Assembly: GCF_003950515.1 (NCBI RefSeq)
Contig: NZ_NGJS01000002.1
Span: 1 to 64,000, forward strand
Origin: Vagococcus vulneris
Lineage (GTDB): Bacteria; Bacillota; Bacilli; Lactobacillales; Vagococcaceae
DNA length: 64,000 nucleotides
Direction: 5' to 3'
The notes beneath the pieces are model-generated. The model was not told the DNA's origin, did not search any database, and saw nothing but the letters and a program-made list of their open reading frames with translations. The position numbers and the translations under genes were made by a program. Below are positions 7,946 through 17,305 of this stretch, one piece after another. Numbering within the stretch: position 1 is the first letter of the stretch; each line of letters opens with the position of its first letter.

Positions 7946-8415
7946 CATTGGAAAATTAAAAGGTGTGATTCCACCAACAACTCCAATTGGGTACTTATAA
8001 ACTGATGCTTCAACATCTGTCGCAATAGAACCTAGATTATCTCCCACATCATTAACATAGGAGCACTTGCTGCAAATTCAACATTTTCGATTCCACGTTG
8101 AACTTTCCCGTAACTTTCTGAAAGAGCTTTTCCATTTTCAATTGTTATTAATCTAGCTAGCTCATCTTTAGATTCAATCAATAATTGATGAAACTTATAA
8201 AGAATACGAGCTCTTCTTGGAACAGCTACATTTTTCCATTCCTCAAATGTTTCTTGCGCTACTTCTGCTGCTTTATTAACGTCATCAAAGGTTGATAGCG
8301 GCACCTGACATATTGGTTCTTTAGTGGCTGGATTAACAACTGTTTCAAATTCTAGTGTTGTACTTTCAACCCATTCACCATTTATATAATTTTTTAATTT
8401 TCTAATAGCTGACAT
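7934..8415 (-). pseudogene. iolA: N-terminal remnant of methylmalonate-semialdehyde dehydrogenase (IolA/MmsA)
   Basis: Starts [19 protein letters not shown] and keeps the aldehyde dehydrogenase N-terminal features ([39 protein letters not shown]). At about 8040 a one-base change shifts the frame (MMWEII then stop). Correcting it continues [20 protein letters not shown] and [18 protein letters not shown], the IolA signature, before a stop at 7934. The catalytic Cys region and the rest (about 330 residues) are missing. The start has AGGAAG before the ATG. It is the last gene of the sugar operon and is non-functional as read. Confidence 0.75.
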
Positions 8416-8439
8416 AATCTTCCTCCGTTTTTACTTTAT

Positions 8440-9219
8440 CTAAACATCCAAGCTAACTAAATAATCAAATCCTTGTTTCATACTATCAAACATGCCAATT
8501 TTTGAATGGTCCTGTTCAACACAGAAATACTCAACATTATTTTCGATTCCTAACTTCACAATTGATTTAATATCAATCACACCGGTATCAAGTTCTGTCA
8601 TATTATAAGCTTCATCTTTGTCTTTCGTTTCAGCAATACAGTTTTTTAAATGAACAATCGGGCTGATTTTTCTGAATTTTTTGAATTCTTTATAAACATC
8701 TAGCCCTGACATATGAATCCAATATGTATCTGGTTCTGCATAAAGTGTTAAACCATCTTCTGGTTGTGTGAAGTAATCTAAAATCTGATAACCATTTACT
8801 TCCTCAGTGTAATCATACTCAGGACAATGAATACCTAATCTAAAGCCTAAACGATTAAGTTTCTCCACCGCTTTTAACATACTTTCCTTAGTCTGTTGGT
8901 ATCCCTTTGTTGTCTGATATTCTTCATCAATGTATTTGTTATAAATAGTTTTACAATTAAACAAGTAACACTCTTCGATAATACTATCTAAATCGTCCAT
9001 AAAGCGGTCATGTTTAATGTGCATTCCTGCAATTTCAAAACCATACCTATCCACTAATTCTTTAATATAAAAAGGATTGTGACCTCTCATACCATCTAAT
9101 TGAATGGCTTGAAAGCCAATTTCTTTTAATGTTTTTAATGTATGATCAGGATCTTGTTCAAATTCTTTTCTTAGTGAATACATTTGAGCTGCTATTTTTT
9201 TTGAATCCAATTTAATCAT
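8440..9219 (-). CDS. Sugar-phosphate isomerase/epimerase, xylose-isomerase-like TIM barrel
   Basis: 259 residues of the AP-endonuclease-2 / IolE-IolI superfamily. Metal-site features can be seen: GMHIKHD, LGIHCPEYD, YAEPDTYWIHMSGLD, PIVHLKNC and FCVEQDHS. These enzymes interconvert or dehydrate sugars and inositols with a divalent metal. It lies 3 bases after an aldo/keto reductase gene in the PTS operon and before the iolA remnant. An inosose or keto-sugar substrate is plausible but not proven. It is shorter than typical IolE (about 300 residues), so I give no symbol. Confidence 0.75.
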   Translation of the reverse strand: MIKLDSKKIAAQMYSLRKEFEQDPDHTLKTLKEIGFQAIQLDGMRGHNPFYIKELVDRYGFEIAGMHIKHDRFMDDLDSIIEECYLFNCKTIYNKYIDEEYQTTKGYQQTKESMLKAVEKLNRLGFRLGIHCPEYDYTEEVNGYQILDYFTQPEDGLTLYAEPDTYWIHMSGLDVYKEFKKFRKISPIVHLKNCIAETKDKDEAYNMTELDTGVIDIKSIVKLGIENNVEYFCVEQDHSKIGMFDSMKQGFDYLVSLDV

Positions 9220-9222
9220 CCT

Positions 9223-10164
9223 TTACTTTAAGTTTAACCAATCCATTTCTTTTGCTGTTAAGACAATTTTGCTAGCTGCAACAGATGACTCTAACTGCTC
9301 TATTGTCTCTGAACCAATCACAGCACAAATTGGAAATGGTTGACTTAAAACGTAAGCTAGGGAGATTTGAATAGGTTGGCATTTTTTTTCTTCAGCTAGC
9401 TGATTCACTCGTTTTAATTTCTCCCAATTTGATTCGTTATAGTAAACATCTACAATTTCTTCATTTGATAAATCATCTTGGCTAAATCGATTTGCAAAGA
9501 ATCCTTCTGCTTGAGATGACCAAGCAATTAAAGGTAATTGCATCTTTTCATGCCATTCTTTCATCTCATTATTAGCTGTCACACAATTTTCCCATCTCGG
9601 TTTATTGATTGTTGCTAAGCTTAAATTCGGACTGTTAAAAGAAAGTGGTGTTATGCCATTTTCTAGGCAGTAATTTTGTGCTTCAATAATTCTTGGTAAC
9701 TCCCAATTAGAAACACCAACTGCTTTTACACGACCAGAAATAACTTCTTTATGCATAGCTTCCATAATTGGTCCAACAGGAATTAATTCATTGTCACGAT
9801 GTAATCCTAAAAACTCTACATGGTCTGTTTTTAAAAATTCTAAACTTGTTTGTAAATCTTCATAAATTGCTTCTGGGGTTACTCTAGGAACATCAGACGC
9901 TTCTCTTACTGGATGTCCGCATTTTGTTTGAATATTAACTGAATTACGGTTTCCTTTTTTCTCCATCCAAGCACCTAATGCTTTTTCTGAATGGCGATAA
10001 TGTCTTGCTGTATCAAAAGTGTTTCCACCTAGTTCAATATAACGGTCTAATACTTTTTCTGCTGCATCCATATTTTCGATGCGTAAAAAATCACCAGATC
10101 CCATTAAAATATTCGAAACTAAGATTTCTTCATTACTAGCTGTCTTAAAAGAGATTTTTTTCAT
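9223..10164 (-). CDS. Aldo/keto reductase
   Basis: 313 residues. The AKR catalytic tetrad is recognisable: Asp in TFDTARHYRHSE, Tyr in the same segment, Lys in IQTKCGH and His in LGLHRDN. The NADP-binding end reads PICAVIGSETIEQLESSVAA. It would reduce an aldehyde or ketone, or oxidise an alcohol, of a sugar derivative in the cytoplasm. It sits between the NagB-like gene (15 bases upstream) and the TIM-barrel isomerase gene (3 bases downstream), so it belongs to the same catabolic operon. Substrate unknown. Confidence 0.85.
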   Translation of the reverse strand: MKKISFKTASNEEILVSNILMGSGDFLRIENMDAAEKVLDRYIELGGNTFDTARHYRHSEKALGAWMEKKGNRNSVNIQTKCGHPVREASDVPRVTPEAIYEDLQTSLEFLKTDHVEFLGLHRDNELIPVGPIMEAMHKEVISGRVKAVGVSNWELPRIIEAQNYCLENGITPLSFNSPNLSLATINKPRWENCVTANNEMKEWHEKMQLPLIAWSSQAEGFFANRFSQDDLSNEEIVDVYYNESNWEKLKRVNQLAEEKKCQPIQISLAYVLSQPFPICAVIGSETIEQLESSVAASKIVLTAKEMDWLNLK

Positions 10165-10179
10165 TTGTCTTCACCTTTT

Positions 10180-10899
10180 CTATTTTGCATAAGCTTTATC
10201 ATCTACATAAAGAGATAACTTTTCACTTTGTTTTTTTAACATAGAGACTGGGAACATCGGGTCTTCCACTAAATTAACTGTCTTCTTAAAGACTTCTTGT
10301 TTGTGTTCTCCTGTCATCATGACAACTATTTGGTTAGCCTTTAAAATTTGATTTAAACTTAACGTGATGCCTTGTTCTAATGGATAATCTTCAGTAAAGT
10401 ATTTTTTCATTACTTTTTTCGTTACATCATCTAAATCCACAATAATGGTGTCTTCTTCTTGTTTGATACCAGGTTCGTTAAAACCAATATGTCCATTCAT
10501 TCCAACACCTAACAAGATATAATCAATTCCTTCATTATGCTTAATAAAGTCATTTCCTTTTTGAGCCTCTTCTTTTAAATCATTTTCTCCATTAAAGAAG
10601 AAGATGTTTTCTTCTGGAGTGTTTGATGGTGTGTATAAATGATCATATAGTGTTTGCGCACAACTTCCTTTAACACTTCGACCAAGAGAACCCCATTCGT
10701 CCAGACTGATAAACTTCATTGCTGAGGTATCTAATTCTCCTGTTTGGCTCGCTTGTACAATAGCTTCCATAATCGGAATAGTTGTGTCACCACCAGCAAT
10801 ACAAACAAGTGGCGTTGGATTTGTTTCAAGTACTTTTTTTAAATCCTCAACTACTTGATTGCCAATCAAATTTACTTCTTTAAATTGTTCAATTTTCAT
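10180..10899 (-). CDS. NagB-like sugar-phosphate isomerase/deaminase
   Basis: 239 residues of the glucosamine-6-phosphate deaminase / 6-phosphogluconolactonase family. Seen: CIAGGDTTIPIMEAI (phosphate-binding loop), SLDEWGSLGRS with the acidic base, and GMNGHIGFNEPG with the family His-Gly-His-type active site. It is 20 bases downstream of the PTS IIC gene, so it probably acts on the phosphorylated sugar imported by that PTS. It differs from housekeeping NagB (for example SLDEWGS rather than NMDEY), so the substrate may be a relative of glucosamine-6-phosphate. Confidence 0.75.
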   Translation of the reverse strand: MKIEQFKEVNLIGNQVVEDLKKVLETNPTPLVCIAGGDTTIPIMEAIVQASQTGELDTSAMKFISLDEWGSLGRSVKGSCAQTLYDHLYTPSNTPEENIFFFNGENDLKEEAQKGNDFIKHNEGIDYILLGVGMNGHIGFNEPGIKQEEDTIIVDLDDVTKKVMKKYFTEDYPLEQGITLSLNQILKANQIVVMMTGEHKQEVFKKTVNLVEDPMFPVSMLKKQSEKLSLYVDDKAYAK

Positions 10900-10920
10900 C
10901 TTTTCATTTCCCCTTATTTC

Positions 10921-12219
10921 TTAGAAATCTAAATCTAATTCTGCAAATGCTTGATCTCTTTCAGAGACTTCCGCTTCTTCTTTTAGAACACTCTTTTCGT
11001 ACATTTTAAAGAATGGATAATACATCGCAATAGCTGCAAATAACACACAAGCTGCTAAAATAACTGCTCGCCAATCCATGGTTGATAAATAATTAGCTAA
11101 GAAAATCGGTGTTCCTCCCACATTAACAATCGGTGGTCTGACTAATCCCACGTGGAAAACAAACCATTGAATGGTTGCTAAGATTGGTGTCCCAAAAACA
11201 AAAGGTATAAAGAGATAAGGATTGAAACAAATAGGTAAACCAAATACAACTGGTTCAGAGATAGTGAAAATCATTGGAACAAATGATGCTTTTCCAACGG
11301 CTTTAATTTCTTTAGATTTACTCATAATAGCAAGGATGACTAAAGCTCCTGTAATTCCTGAGCCTGTAAATCCCATAAAGTAATCCCAAAAGTTTGGGGC
11401 AAAAACATGAGGAATTGCTTCTCCATTTGCAAAAGCTGCTGCATTAGCGCCTAGATACTGAGTAGTAAATGGTAAAACCACACCAATTAAAATGGCATAG
11501 CCATTAAGACCGATGAACCAAAATAGCATTTCTAAAAAGCTGATAATAAAAATAGCATAAGGTGTATCAACACTATTAATAGCAGGTGCTAACATTTGTG
11601 TTAAGGCTTCAGGAATGATCAGTCCACCTGTCATATTTTGAACAAAAATACTTAATAAAACTGAACCACAAAGAATAGTAACCATTGGAATAACCGACTC
11701 AAAAGTTGCTGCTACCATTTCAGGTAAGCCTTTAATTCGAATCGTAATATTTTTTCTAATAAATAAACCAAGTGTTTCAACGGCTAAAAGAGAACCCATA
11801 ATAGCAATAAATAAACCTCTTGAATCTAAAAATTCTGTTACTAAATTTCCTTCAACAAATTTAGTATTTAAAATTAAAGTCACCATAATTGCGGCAACAA
11901 TACTATGTAGAACTGGCACTTTAATTTGTTTGGCATGATTATATGAAATCGTAATAGCACAATACACGGCAAGTAAACCAAACGTATAATTAAAAGGTAA
12001 GTTCAACATGTCTGCATTAGCCACAAAGAATTCTTTTATAACCGTTCCTTCTGGAAACATGTTTCCTAATGAAGAAATAATTAATGTGAATGAACCAATA
12101 ATTAAAACTGAAATTAAGGCAACCATTCCATTTTTAATAGATGAAACAAATTTATTTTTCTCCACTTTGGCAGCGATTGGTTCAAAATGCGTCTGCATAA
12201 AATTCATCAATTTTTCCAT
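10921..12219 (-). CDS. PTS transporter IIC component, lactose/cellobiose family
   Basis: 432 residues with about ten hydrophobic segments. It forms the membrane channel of a sugar phosphotransferase permease. The family signature lies in the middle-to-C-terminal half: ISEPVVFGLPICFNPYLFIP, with the Glu of the substrate site, and VRPPIVNVGGTPIF. It is 5 bases after the IIB gene and 20 bases before the NagB-like gene. The lactose/cellobiose family takes up aryl- and di-beta-glycosides and chitobiose; with the NagB-like neighbour an amino-sugar disaccharide is one guess. Confidence 0.88.
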   Translation of the reverse strand: MEKLMNFMQTHFEPIAAKVEKNKFVSSIKNGMVALISVLIIGSFTLIISSLGNMFPEGTVIKEFFVANADMLNLPFNYTFGLLAVYCAITISYNHAKQIKVPVLHSIVAAIMVTLILNTKFVEGNLVTEFLDSRGLFIAIMGSLLAVETLGLFIRKNITIRIKGLPEMVAATFESVIPMVTILCGSVLLSIFVQNMTGGLIIPEALTQMLAPAINSVDTPYAIFIISFLEMLFWFIGLNGYAILIGVVLPFTTQYLGANAAAFANGEAIPHVFAPNFWDYFMGFTGSGITGALVILAIMSKSKEIKAVGKASFVPMIFTISEPVVFGLPICFNPYLFIPFVFGTPILATIQWFVFHVGLVRPPIVNVGGTPIFLANYLSTMDWRAVILAACVLFAAIAMYYPFFKMYEKSVLKEEAEVSERDQAFAELDLDF

Positions 12220-12224
12220 AGTTT

Positions 12225-12572
12225 TTAGTTACCTTTCTCGTGATTTACTTTTAATAAAATAGCAGATTTTAAAATATTTGCTCCATTTACTGTTCCGTAA
12301 TCTTTTGAATCAATAACTTCAATTGGTTTATTGTGTTCATCAGCTAATTTTTTTAATTCTGCGAATTGATGTTTTATTTGAGGTCCAACAAGAATAACAT
12401 CATAATTTTCAATATGTTCTCTTAACTCTCCTGCTGGATAAGCGATAATATCCATTGGTACATCTTGTAGTTTTTTACTAGAAGCCGCAACTTCTTTCAT
12501 TTTTGCTACCATAATGCCTGTTGAGTACCCTAAATTACAAACCAATAAAATATTCAAACGATCTAAGTTCAT
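12225..12572 (-). CDS. PTS IIB component, lactose/cellobiose family
   Basis: 115 residues. The phosphocysteine loop LLVCNLGYSTGIMV lies near the N terminus (Cys12), and VILVGPQIKHQF forms the second half of the active face. It receives phosphate from the IIA protein and passes it to the sugar entering through IIC. The gene follows the IIA gene by 1 base and precedes the IIC gene by 5 bases, giving a complete separate-subunit PTS. Confidence 0.88.
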   Translation of the reverse strand: MNLDRLNILLVCNLGYSTGIMVAKMKEVAASSKKLQDVPMDIIAYPAGELREHIENYDVILVGPQIKHQFAELKKLADEHNKPIEVIDSKDYGTVNGANILKSAILLKVNHEKGN

Positions 12573-12573
12573 C

Positions 12574-12897
12574 TTATTCTTCCCCTTCTAGTTTCAATAA
12601 TCTTTCATTCATACGACACATTTTTTTAATCAATGTAGCGGCTAATATTGTATTCATCAATGTATCTTGAGCATGAATTAATAGCACATTGATTTCATTT
12701 TTATTACCTTGCGCTTCATTTGTTAATAATTTTGTTTGAAAATTGTGCGCTTTATTCATTAATTTTTCTGCTTCATTCATCAATTCTTGTTGCTTTTTAA
12801 TGTCACCTTTTTCAGAATAATCAAGCGCTTCCATCATAACTGAAAAAGATTCTCCTCCTAAAGAGATTAAATTAAATGAAATTTCTTCTATTGACAT
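12574..12897 (-). CDS. PTS IIA component, lactose/cellobiose family
   Basis: 107 residues, all-helical. The phosphohistidine is in NVLLIHAQDTLMN, typical of LacF/ChbA-like IIA proteins, and SLGGESFSVMMEAL is the family N-terminal pattern. It takes phosphate from HPr. It is 8 bases downstream of the regulator gene, first of the PTS subunit genes. Confidence 0.88.
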   Translation of the reverse strand: MSIEEISFNLISLGGESFSVMMEALDYSEKGDIKKQQELMNEAEKLMNKAHNFQTKLLTNEAQGNKNEINVLLIHAQDTLMNTILAATLIKKMCRMNERLLKLEGEE

Positions 12898-12905
12898 AAC
12901 TTTTC

Positions 12906-14900
12906 TTATCCTTCCAATAATCCACTTAAAAATTTGTGTAAATCTTCTGTGGAGTTCGTTAATTTAACTTGTTCAATCAAGTTATTATTAGTTGCTAATT
13001 TGGCAATTTTTTCAATTAAAAATCGATTCTTTTCTTCAATTAGTGCCACTGTAAAAATTAGATTCACTCCAACTTCTTGTCTAGCATTAAAGAAAATACC
13101 CTTTTTAAAATACGTGATAGATAATCCATCTTTTAAGACACCATCTTGAGGTCCTGCATGCGCTAACATAATACCTGGTGAAATAATCATATATGGACCG
13201 ATTCTACGAATATTTTCGATAATTCGATCTTCATATCTCTTTTCAATATATCCTTTTTGATAAAGTAAAGTCGTACTCTCTTTAATTGCCTTTTCCCAAT
13301 GAATTTCATGAGAAAAAACTTTAACCAAATCCGGTTCAATCATCAGAGGCTGTTCTTTTACTTCATTGATTTCAACTCTTTTTAGTTCATTGATGAGCTC
13401 TAATTCTAAGCCACTCAAATCTTGAATAATGGTATTCTTTTTAATAATTTTAATGACATTACTGAAATGATTAATTCCACCGTATGATTTTTCGACAAAT
13501 GATAATTTTAACCTTTGACTAATTTTTAATAAATCCTGCTTGGTTAAGTAAGAATTTACTTTTAAAAATTTTTCCTTAGGGACATTATCAACTTGTGTTG
13601 CACTAATGAATAAAGCATAACCATTTAAATCTAGGTCATCTAAGTCTCTGACAGATACTTTGTCAACTGATTCAAAATAAAAGGTCTCTTTAATTTGTTT
13701 ACTAATTAAATTAGTAATTGATTTTCTTGTTTCATAAACGATTAATACTTTGGTGCTATTTTCTTTATCCATCTTCGCATTAATTTCCCCTACAAAATAA
13801 ACAACTAAAAAGGATAAGTCATGAGCTGTTATCTTAACATTTAATAACGCTTCCAATTTCGTTTGACAAGAAGCGATCACTTCATAAATCCATTCGTATT
13901 TTTCAAGTATTTGATCATGAATAGGATTAATAACGTTTATATTATTTAATCGCCTAATAATCATTAACTCCAAATGTTTGTATAGTGGATTTAAAAAATC
14001 TTCTGATTGAGATATTCTCATTCCGAACACGCCTTCTAGCGAATCAATCATTAAAAAGACAGCTCGTTCGATATTTTTCTTATTAATCTCAAATTCACTG
14101 TTATTGAAATTTGTCATTAAGCGATTCATCAACCGATCTTTGACATAATCTAAATCATAATTCTTTTTAAGCTCACTATTAGTTAGCAATTTATAACTTA
14201 AGATAAGATAATAACTATAAAGATCAACATCAATTTGACAGTTGATTCGACTTTCAAAAGTGTGCAATGTTTCTTTAATCAACTGCAGCTCATCAATATT
14301 AAAAATAGTATTTAGCAAAAGTTCACTGATTTTAGTTTTGGTTTCTCCTGTTTCTATAAATAAATCCATTTCTTTATAAGATACTTTCTTCATCAGAAAT
14401 TCGGAAGCTACACGACTTTTATCTTGAATAGAGCCTGTTAAAGCAAATCCTTCTCGTTTTTTGTGTACTAATTCCAAATCTTCTAAAAATAAAATACCGT
14501 CTAATTCAGAAATTTTATTAATGACACTAGTTCTTGATATAAACAAAATATCCTCAAAATAACTTGATGGTAATGATTCATTTGAAATTAGCAAACTAAG
14601 TAAAATAAATGAAAAAATCTCATCATGTGTATATTGAAACTTACTTGAATCAACTTTTGTCTGTATTGATAGAATCAACTCTTCCAATTTCTCACTTTTT
14701 GGTAAAAGAACCCCTCTTCTCTTAACCCTAGTCAATATTGGCAGTTGATTTTCTACTAAAAATAAATCTATTTTTTCTAAACTGTACCTTACACTCCTTT
14801 CATTAATATGCTGGTTTAGAGATATTTCTTTAATTGATAAATAATCTCTGGAGTTAAGAAGATACTTTAGTAATTTTACTTCTTGGCTAGTTAGTTTCAC
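12906..14900 (-). CDS. PRD-containing transcriptional regulator with PTS IIB/IIA domains (LicR/MtlR type)
   Basis: 664 residues, first gene of the PTS operon. Order: N-terminal helix-turn-helix (about 1-60, SQEVKLLKYLL, LSIKEISLNQHINERSVRYS), two PRD domains (about 185-395), a IIB-like domain (about 405-490, KVLIVYETRKSIT), and a IIA (fructose/mannitol type) domain (about 515-664) with the phosphohistidine motif MLAHAGPQDG. Such regulators activate their own PTS operon when phosphorylated by HPr and not by the PTS. The IIB-like loop lacks an obvious Cys. A perfect 23-bp dyad at 14974-14996 is a likely operator. Confidence 0.85.
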   Translation of the reverse strand: MKLTSQEVKLLKYLLNSRDYLSIKEISLNQHINERSVRYSLEKIDLFLVENQLPILTRVKRRGVLLPKSEKLEELILSIQTKVDSSKFQYTHDEIFSFILLSLLISNESLPSSYFEDILFISRTSVINKISELDGILFLEDLELVHKKREGFALTGSIQDKSRVASEFLMKKVSYKEMDLFIETGETKTKISELLLNTIFNIDELQLIKETLHTFESRINCQIDVDLYSYYLILSYKLLTNSELKKNYDLDYVKDRLMNRLMTNFNNSEFEINKKNIERAVFLMIDSLEGVFGMRISQSEDFLNPLYKHLELMIIRRLNNINVINPIHDQILEKYEWIYEVIASCQTKLEALLNVKITAHDLSFLVVYFVGEINAKMDKENSTKVLIVYETRKSITNLISKQIKETFYFESVDKVSVRDLDDLDLNGYALFISATQVDNVPKEKFLKVNSYLTKQDLLKISQRLKLSFVEKSYGGINHFSNVIKIIKKNTIIQDLSGLELELINELKRVEINEVKEQPLMIEPDLVKVFSHEIHWEKAIKESTTLLYQKGYIEKRYEDRIIENIRRIGPYMIISPGIMLAHAGPQDGVLKDGLSITYFKKGIFFNARQEVGVNLIFTVALIEEKNRFLIEKIAKLATNNNLIEQVKLTNSTEDLHKFLSGLLEG

Positions 14901-14942
14901 GTTGTTTTCCCCCTCAACTCTTAAATAGAGTTTAACTTTGTG

Positions 14943-14960
14943 ATGAAGCGTTTTCTATAT
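14943..14960 (-). promoter_or_regulatory. Weak cre-like site upstream of the PTS operon
   Basis: Minus strand reads ATAGAAAACGCTTCATCA, matching about 15 of 18 positions of the CcpA cre consensus, about 45 bases before the regulator start. It lies downstream of the likely -10 (TATACT at 14964-14969), a position where CcpA represses. Candidate only. Confidence 0.35.
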
Positions 14961-14973
14961 TTAGTATAACTTT

Positions 14974-14996
14974 TTTTGTAATAGCATATTACAAAA
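14974..14996. promoter_or_regulatory. Perfect 10+3+10 dyad, likely operator of the PRD regulator
   Basis: TTTTGTAATA, three bases, then TATTACAAAA. The arms are exact complements. It lies just upstream of TATACT (14964-14969, minus strand) and overlaps the expected -35 region, the usual place for an activator of the LicR/MtlR type. Confidence 0.55.
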
Positions 14997-15083
14997 GTAT
15001 CTTACATTCTAATATTTATCTTTTTAATAATCGATTACAGCTTTGCTTTTTGAAATAATCTATTATCTTTAGACCTTTTCAAA

Positions 15084-15114
15084 CAAAAAAACCATCTTTA
15101 AAAAATGGTTTTTA
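15084..15114. terminator. Small A/T-rich hairpin, likely terminator
   Basis: AAAAACCAT/ATGGTTTTT with A and T runs at both sides, between the HicB-like gene and the PTS operon. It could end transcription of the HicB-like gene (minus strand). Confidence 0.5.
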
Positions 15115-15180
15115 TCACATAGTTAAAATGACGATATTTGAAAAATATTGATAAGTTTAATTTATAAGGTTAAAAAATAC

Positions 15181-15420
15181 TTATAATTCTACCTGAATTA
15201 AAGATAAAATATACTGATGATATTTTCCTTCCAAAGTATCCATTTCACTTGATTTAGGTAATTTTTTTTCACTACTCAAAGAAAATTTCAAGCATTCAAT
15301 AGCATTGAGTTTCGCAGATTCTAAACTCTCTCCCTCAGTTGTTGGGTCTGGGATATCTGGAAACGAAACAATATATTGATCCTCTTTCTTTTTAAATAGA
15401 GCAACATACTCGACAACCAT
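15181..15420 (-). CDS. HicB-like protein without a HicA partner
   Basis: 79 residues with the HicB partial RNase-H-like fold: VEYVALFKKKEDQYIVSFPD (residues 2-21), then IPDPTTEGESLESAKLNAIE. In HicAB toxin-antitoxin pairs HicB neutralises the mRNA interferase HicA. No HicA-type gene is seen within 400 bases on either side, and the C-terminal DNA-binding domain of full-length HicB is missing (the end is only LSLIQVEL). It may be an orphan antitoxin, a solo HicB-domain protein or a leftover of a lost pair. Confidence 0.6.
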   Translation of the reverse strand: MVVEYVALFKKKEDQYIVSFPDIPDPTTEGESLESAKLNAIECLKFSLSSEKKLPKSSEMDTLEGKYHQYILSLIQVEL

Positions 15421-15595
15421 TCATTTACCAATCCCTTTCTATTGAAATGAAAAAGATAATTGGAAAAACTACCTCTCTCTAATTATATTAACTAATTATA
15501 CGAATATACGTTCTGTTTGTAAAGGTCATACACTACCATATAACTTTATTGCCCGCTCAACAATTTTATAAATATTATCAGATTCCACTTTATTA

Positions 15596-17244
15596 TCAGC
15601 CTATTATTTCTTTAAAAAAATGATATAATTCGTCAAGCTCAAGTAATTTAGGTATATAAACCACCATACCTTCCCTACTTCTCGTTAAAAGTATTCTGTA
15701 AATATTTTCCATAATCAATCCAAAATTTTCAAAGTTCTTATCATTTTTAATAAAAACACTATCTTAAATTTGCCAAAAACCGTCCTTTAAAAAATAATCT
15801 CCTCCAAAACAAACAATTGGCCACTCTAATTCTAGGCCCTGACATAAAAATTCTGATGCTGCTGATTCTAATTTAATAGCATCTTTCATATACCACTTAT
15901 AAGCCTCGTTTGCTTTTATAAAACTACCTTTAACTTGGTTATTCGAAATTTTAAGGAGCTGATTAGTAGTAATCTTAGAAGAAACAAAGAATCCAGTGTG
16001 TTCAGATGGTCTCTTTTCTTTCAATCCTTTGACAAATGGAGGTAACTTTTTAAATTCTCTTACAACATAAATAAAGTAACCTTGCTGATTTATTTCCTTA
16101 TATAGTTTTCTAGCTAACTCTAAATTAGCTGTTAGAATAGATTCAATAAAGGACTTACGTTAATAAAATTATGTCTTATCGAGGTTGATAAATATAATTT
16201 GCTTTGTATATAATGTTTGAAATTTATTTCATTTATCGGAGACGAACTCACTACATTCCAATCATTGTGTTTATTTATGGCATCAAACCATAACGACCTC
16301 CCTTTTTCTTCACCTGTATGAATAGCCTGACCGTCTCCAACTAAACATAAAATTGTAACTTTTTTATGTTGCTTAGCTATTCCATCGCCAATTGTTAAAA
16401 GTATTTCTGGTTCACTCTTGCTGCGAGTTTTCTCCACATCCCAAGCTCTTTGTGCCTCGTCAAAAACTATAAACTGATTATTTGAAACTTTATCTAGTTT
16501 TTGATATTCTCGTTTAAAAGCATGCATGTCTCGAATGAGAGCACGACCTTGATTATTATTTTCTGATAGAAGCCCTTGTAATACATTAACTAAAGGACCA
16601 TTTCCAGATAAAAAAATTGGATTTATATCTTTACAAATATTATCATAAACACTTTTTAACCCAACTAGGGTTTTTCCAGATCCAGGTACTCCATTTACAA
16701 AAACAAGTGTTTTTTCTAACGTTTTCGAATTTATTACTTGTTCAATGGCAGATAATGTTTCACTTATATCACCGTCTTTAATTCTTTTTATTTGAGGTAA
16801 CTCTCCTGTTTCAAACAATAATTTACTTGCAGAAATAATACTTGGTAATGGAGTATATTGAGACTGCAACCACTTATCGACAAGAAGTTGCTTCATTTCT
16901 TTTTCTTCTTTTATTTCATCTTCAATAAAAGTATCAAAAGTTTCTTTAGTTAAGATAGATATTAGTTCATTTCCAGTTTGTAGAGCGTCTAATGTAAATA
17001 CTAAGTATGAGGATACTGTTAAATCAAGATCAGATGTTGCAGCATGATAATTTGAAATATCTTGCTTATATTGAATTGCTTGCTTTTGATCTTCTAAATA
17101 AATTTTACCTTTACGTTTAAATTCTAAAATAATAACTTTCCTTGATGTAAGTATTATCACATCTGGTCTCCTACCACCTTCAAGTGGTAGAAGATATTCA
17201 AAAATAAGCATTAAATTTAAATTTATTTCCTTAGAATTTATCAT
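15596..17244 (-). pseudogene. DUF2075 (helicase-like AAA ATPase), N-terminally truncated and broken
   Basis: The first intact stretch (16132-17244) begins inside the domain at IFEYLLPLEGGRRPDVIIL, a nuclease-like segment with VIILEFKRKG. It continues to Walker A VNGVPGSGKTLVG (about residue 183), Walker B FIVFDEAQRAWD and LVGDGQAIHTGEE. Near 16145 a lost T shifts the frame; the next frame reads FIESILTANLELARKLYKEI and on to 15764, where a TAA interrupts KDGFWQI. A last piece reads NIYRILLTRSREGMVVYIPK and ends at 15596. About 70 N-terminal residues are absent. DUF2075 proteins occur in defence islands; this one is dead. Confidence 0.75.
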
Positions 17245-17305
17245 TGAATATCGTTATCAATATAAGCCTACCCAAATTACCAATGAATTAAATTTATTTG
17301 ATAAC

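Noticed and set aside
16132-17244. A complete stand-alone ATPase of a new defence system.
   Set aside because: Its N terminus is missing and the downstream frames continue the same DUF2075 family after a frameshift and a stop, so it is a broken gene.
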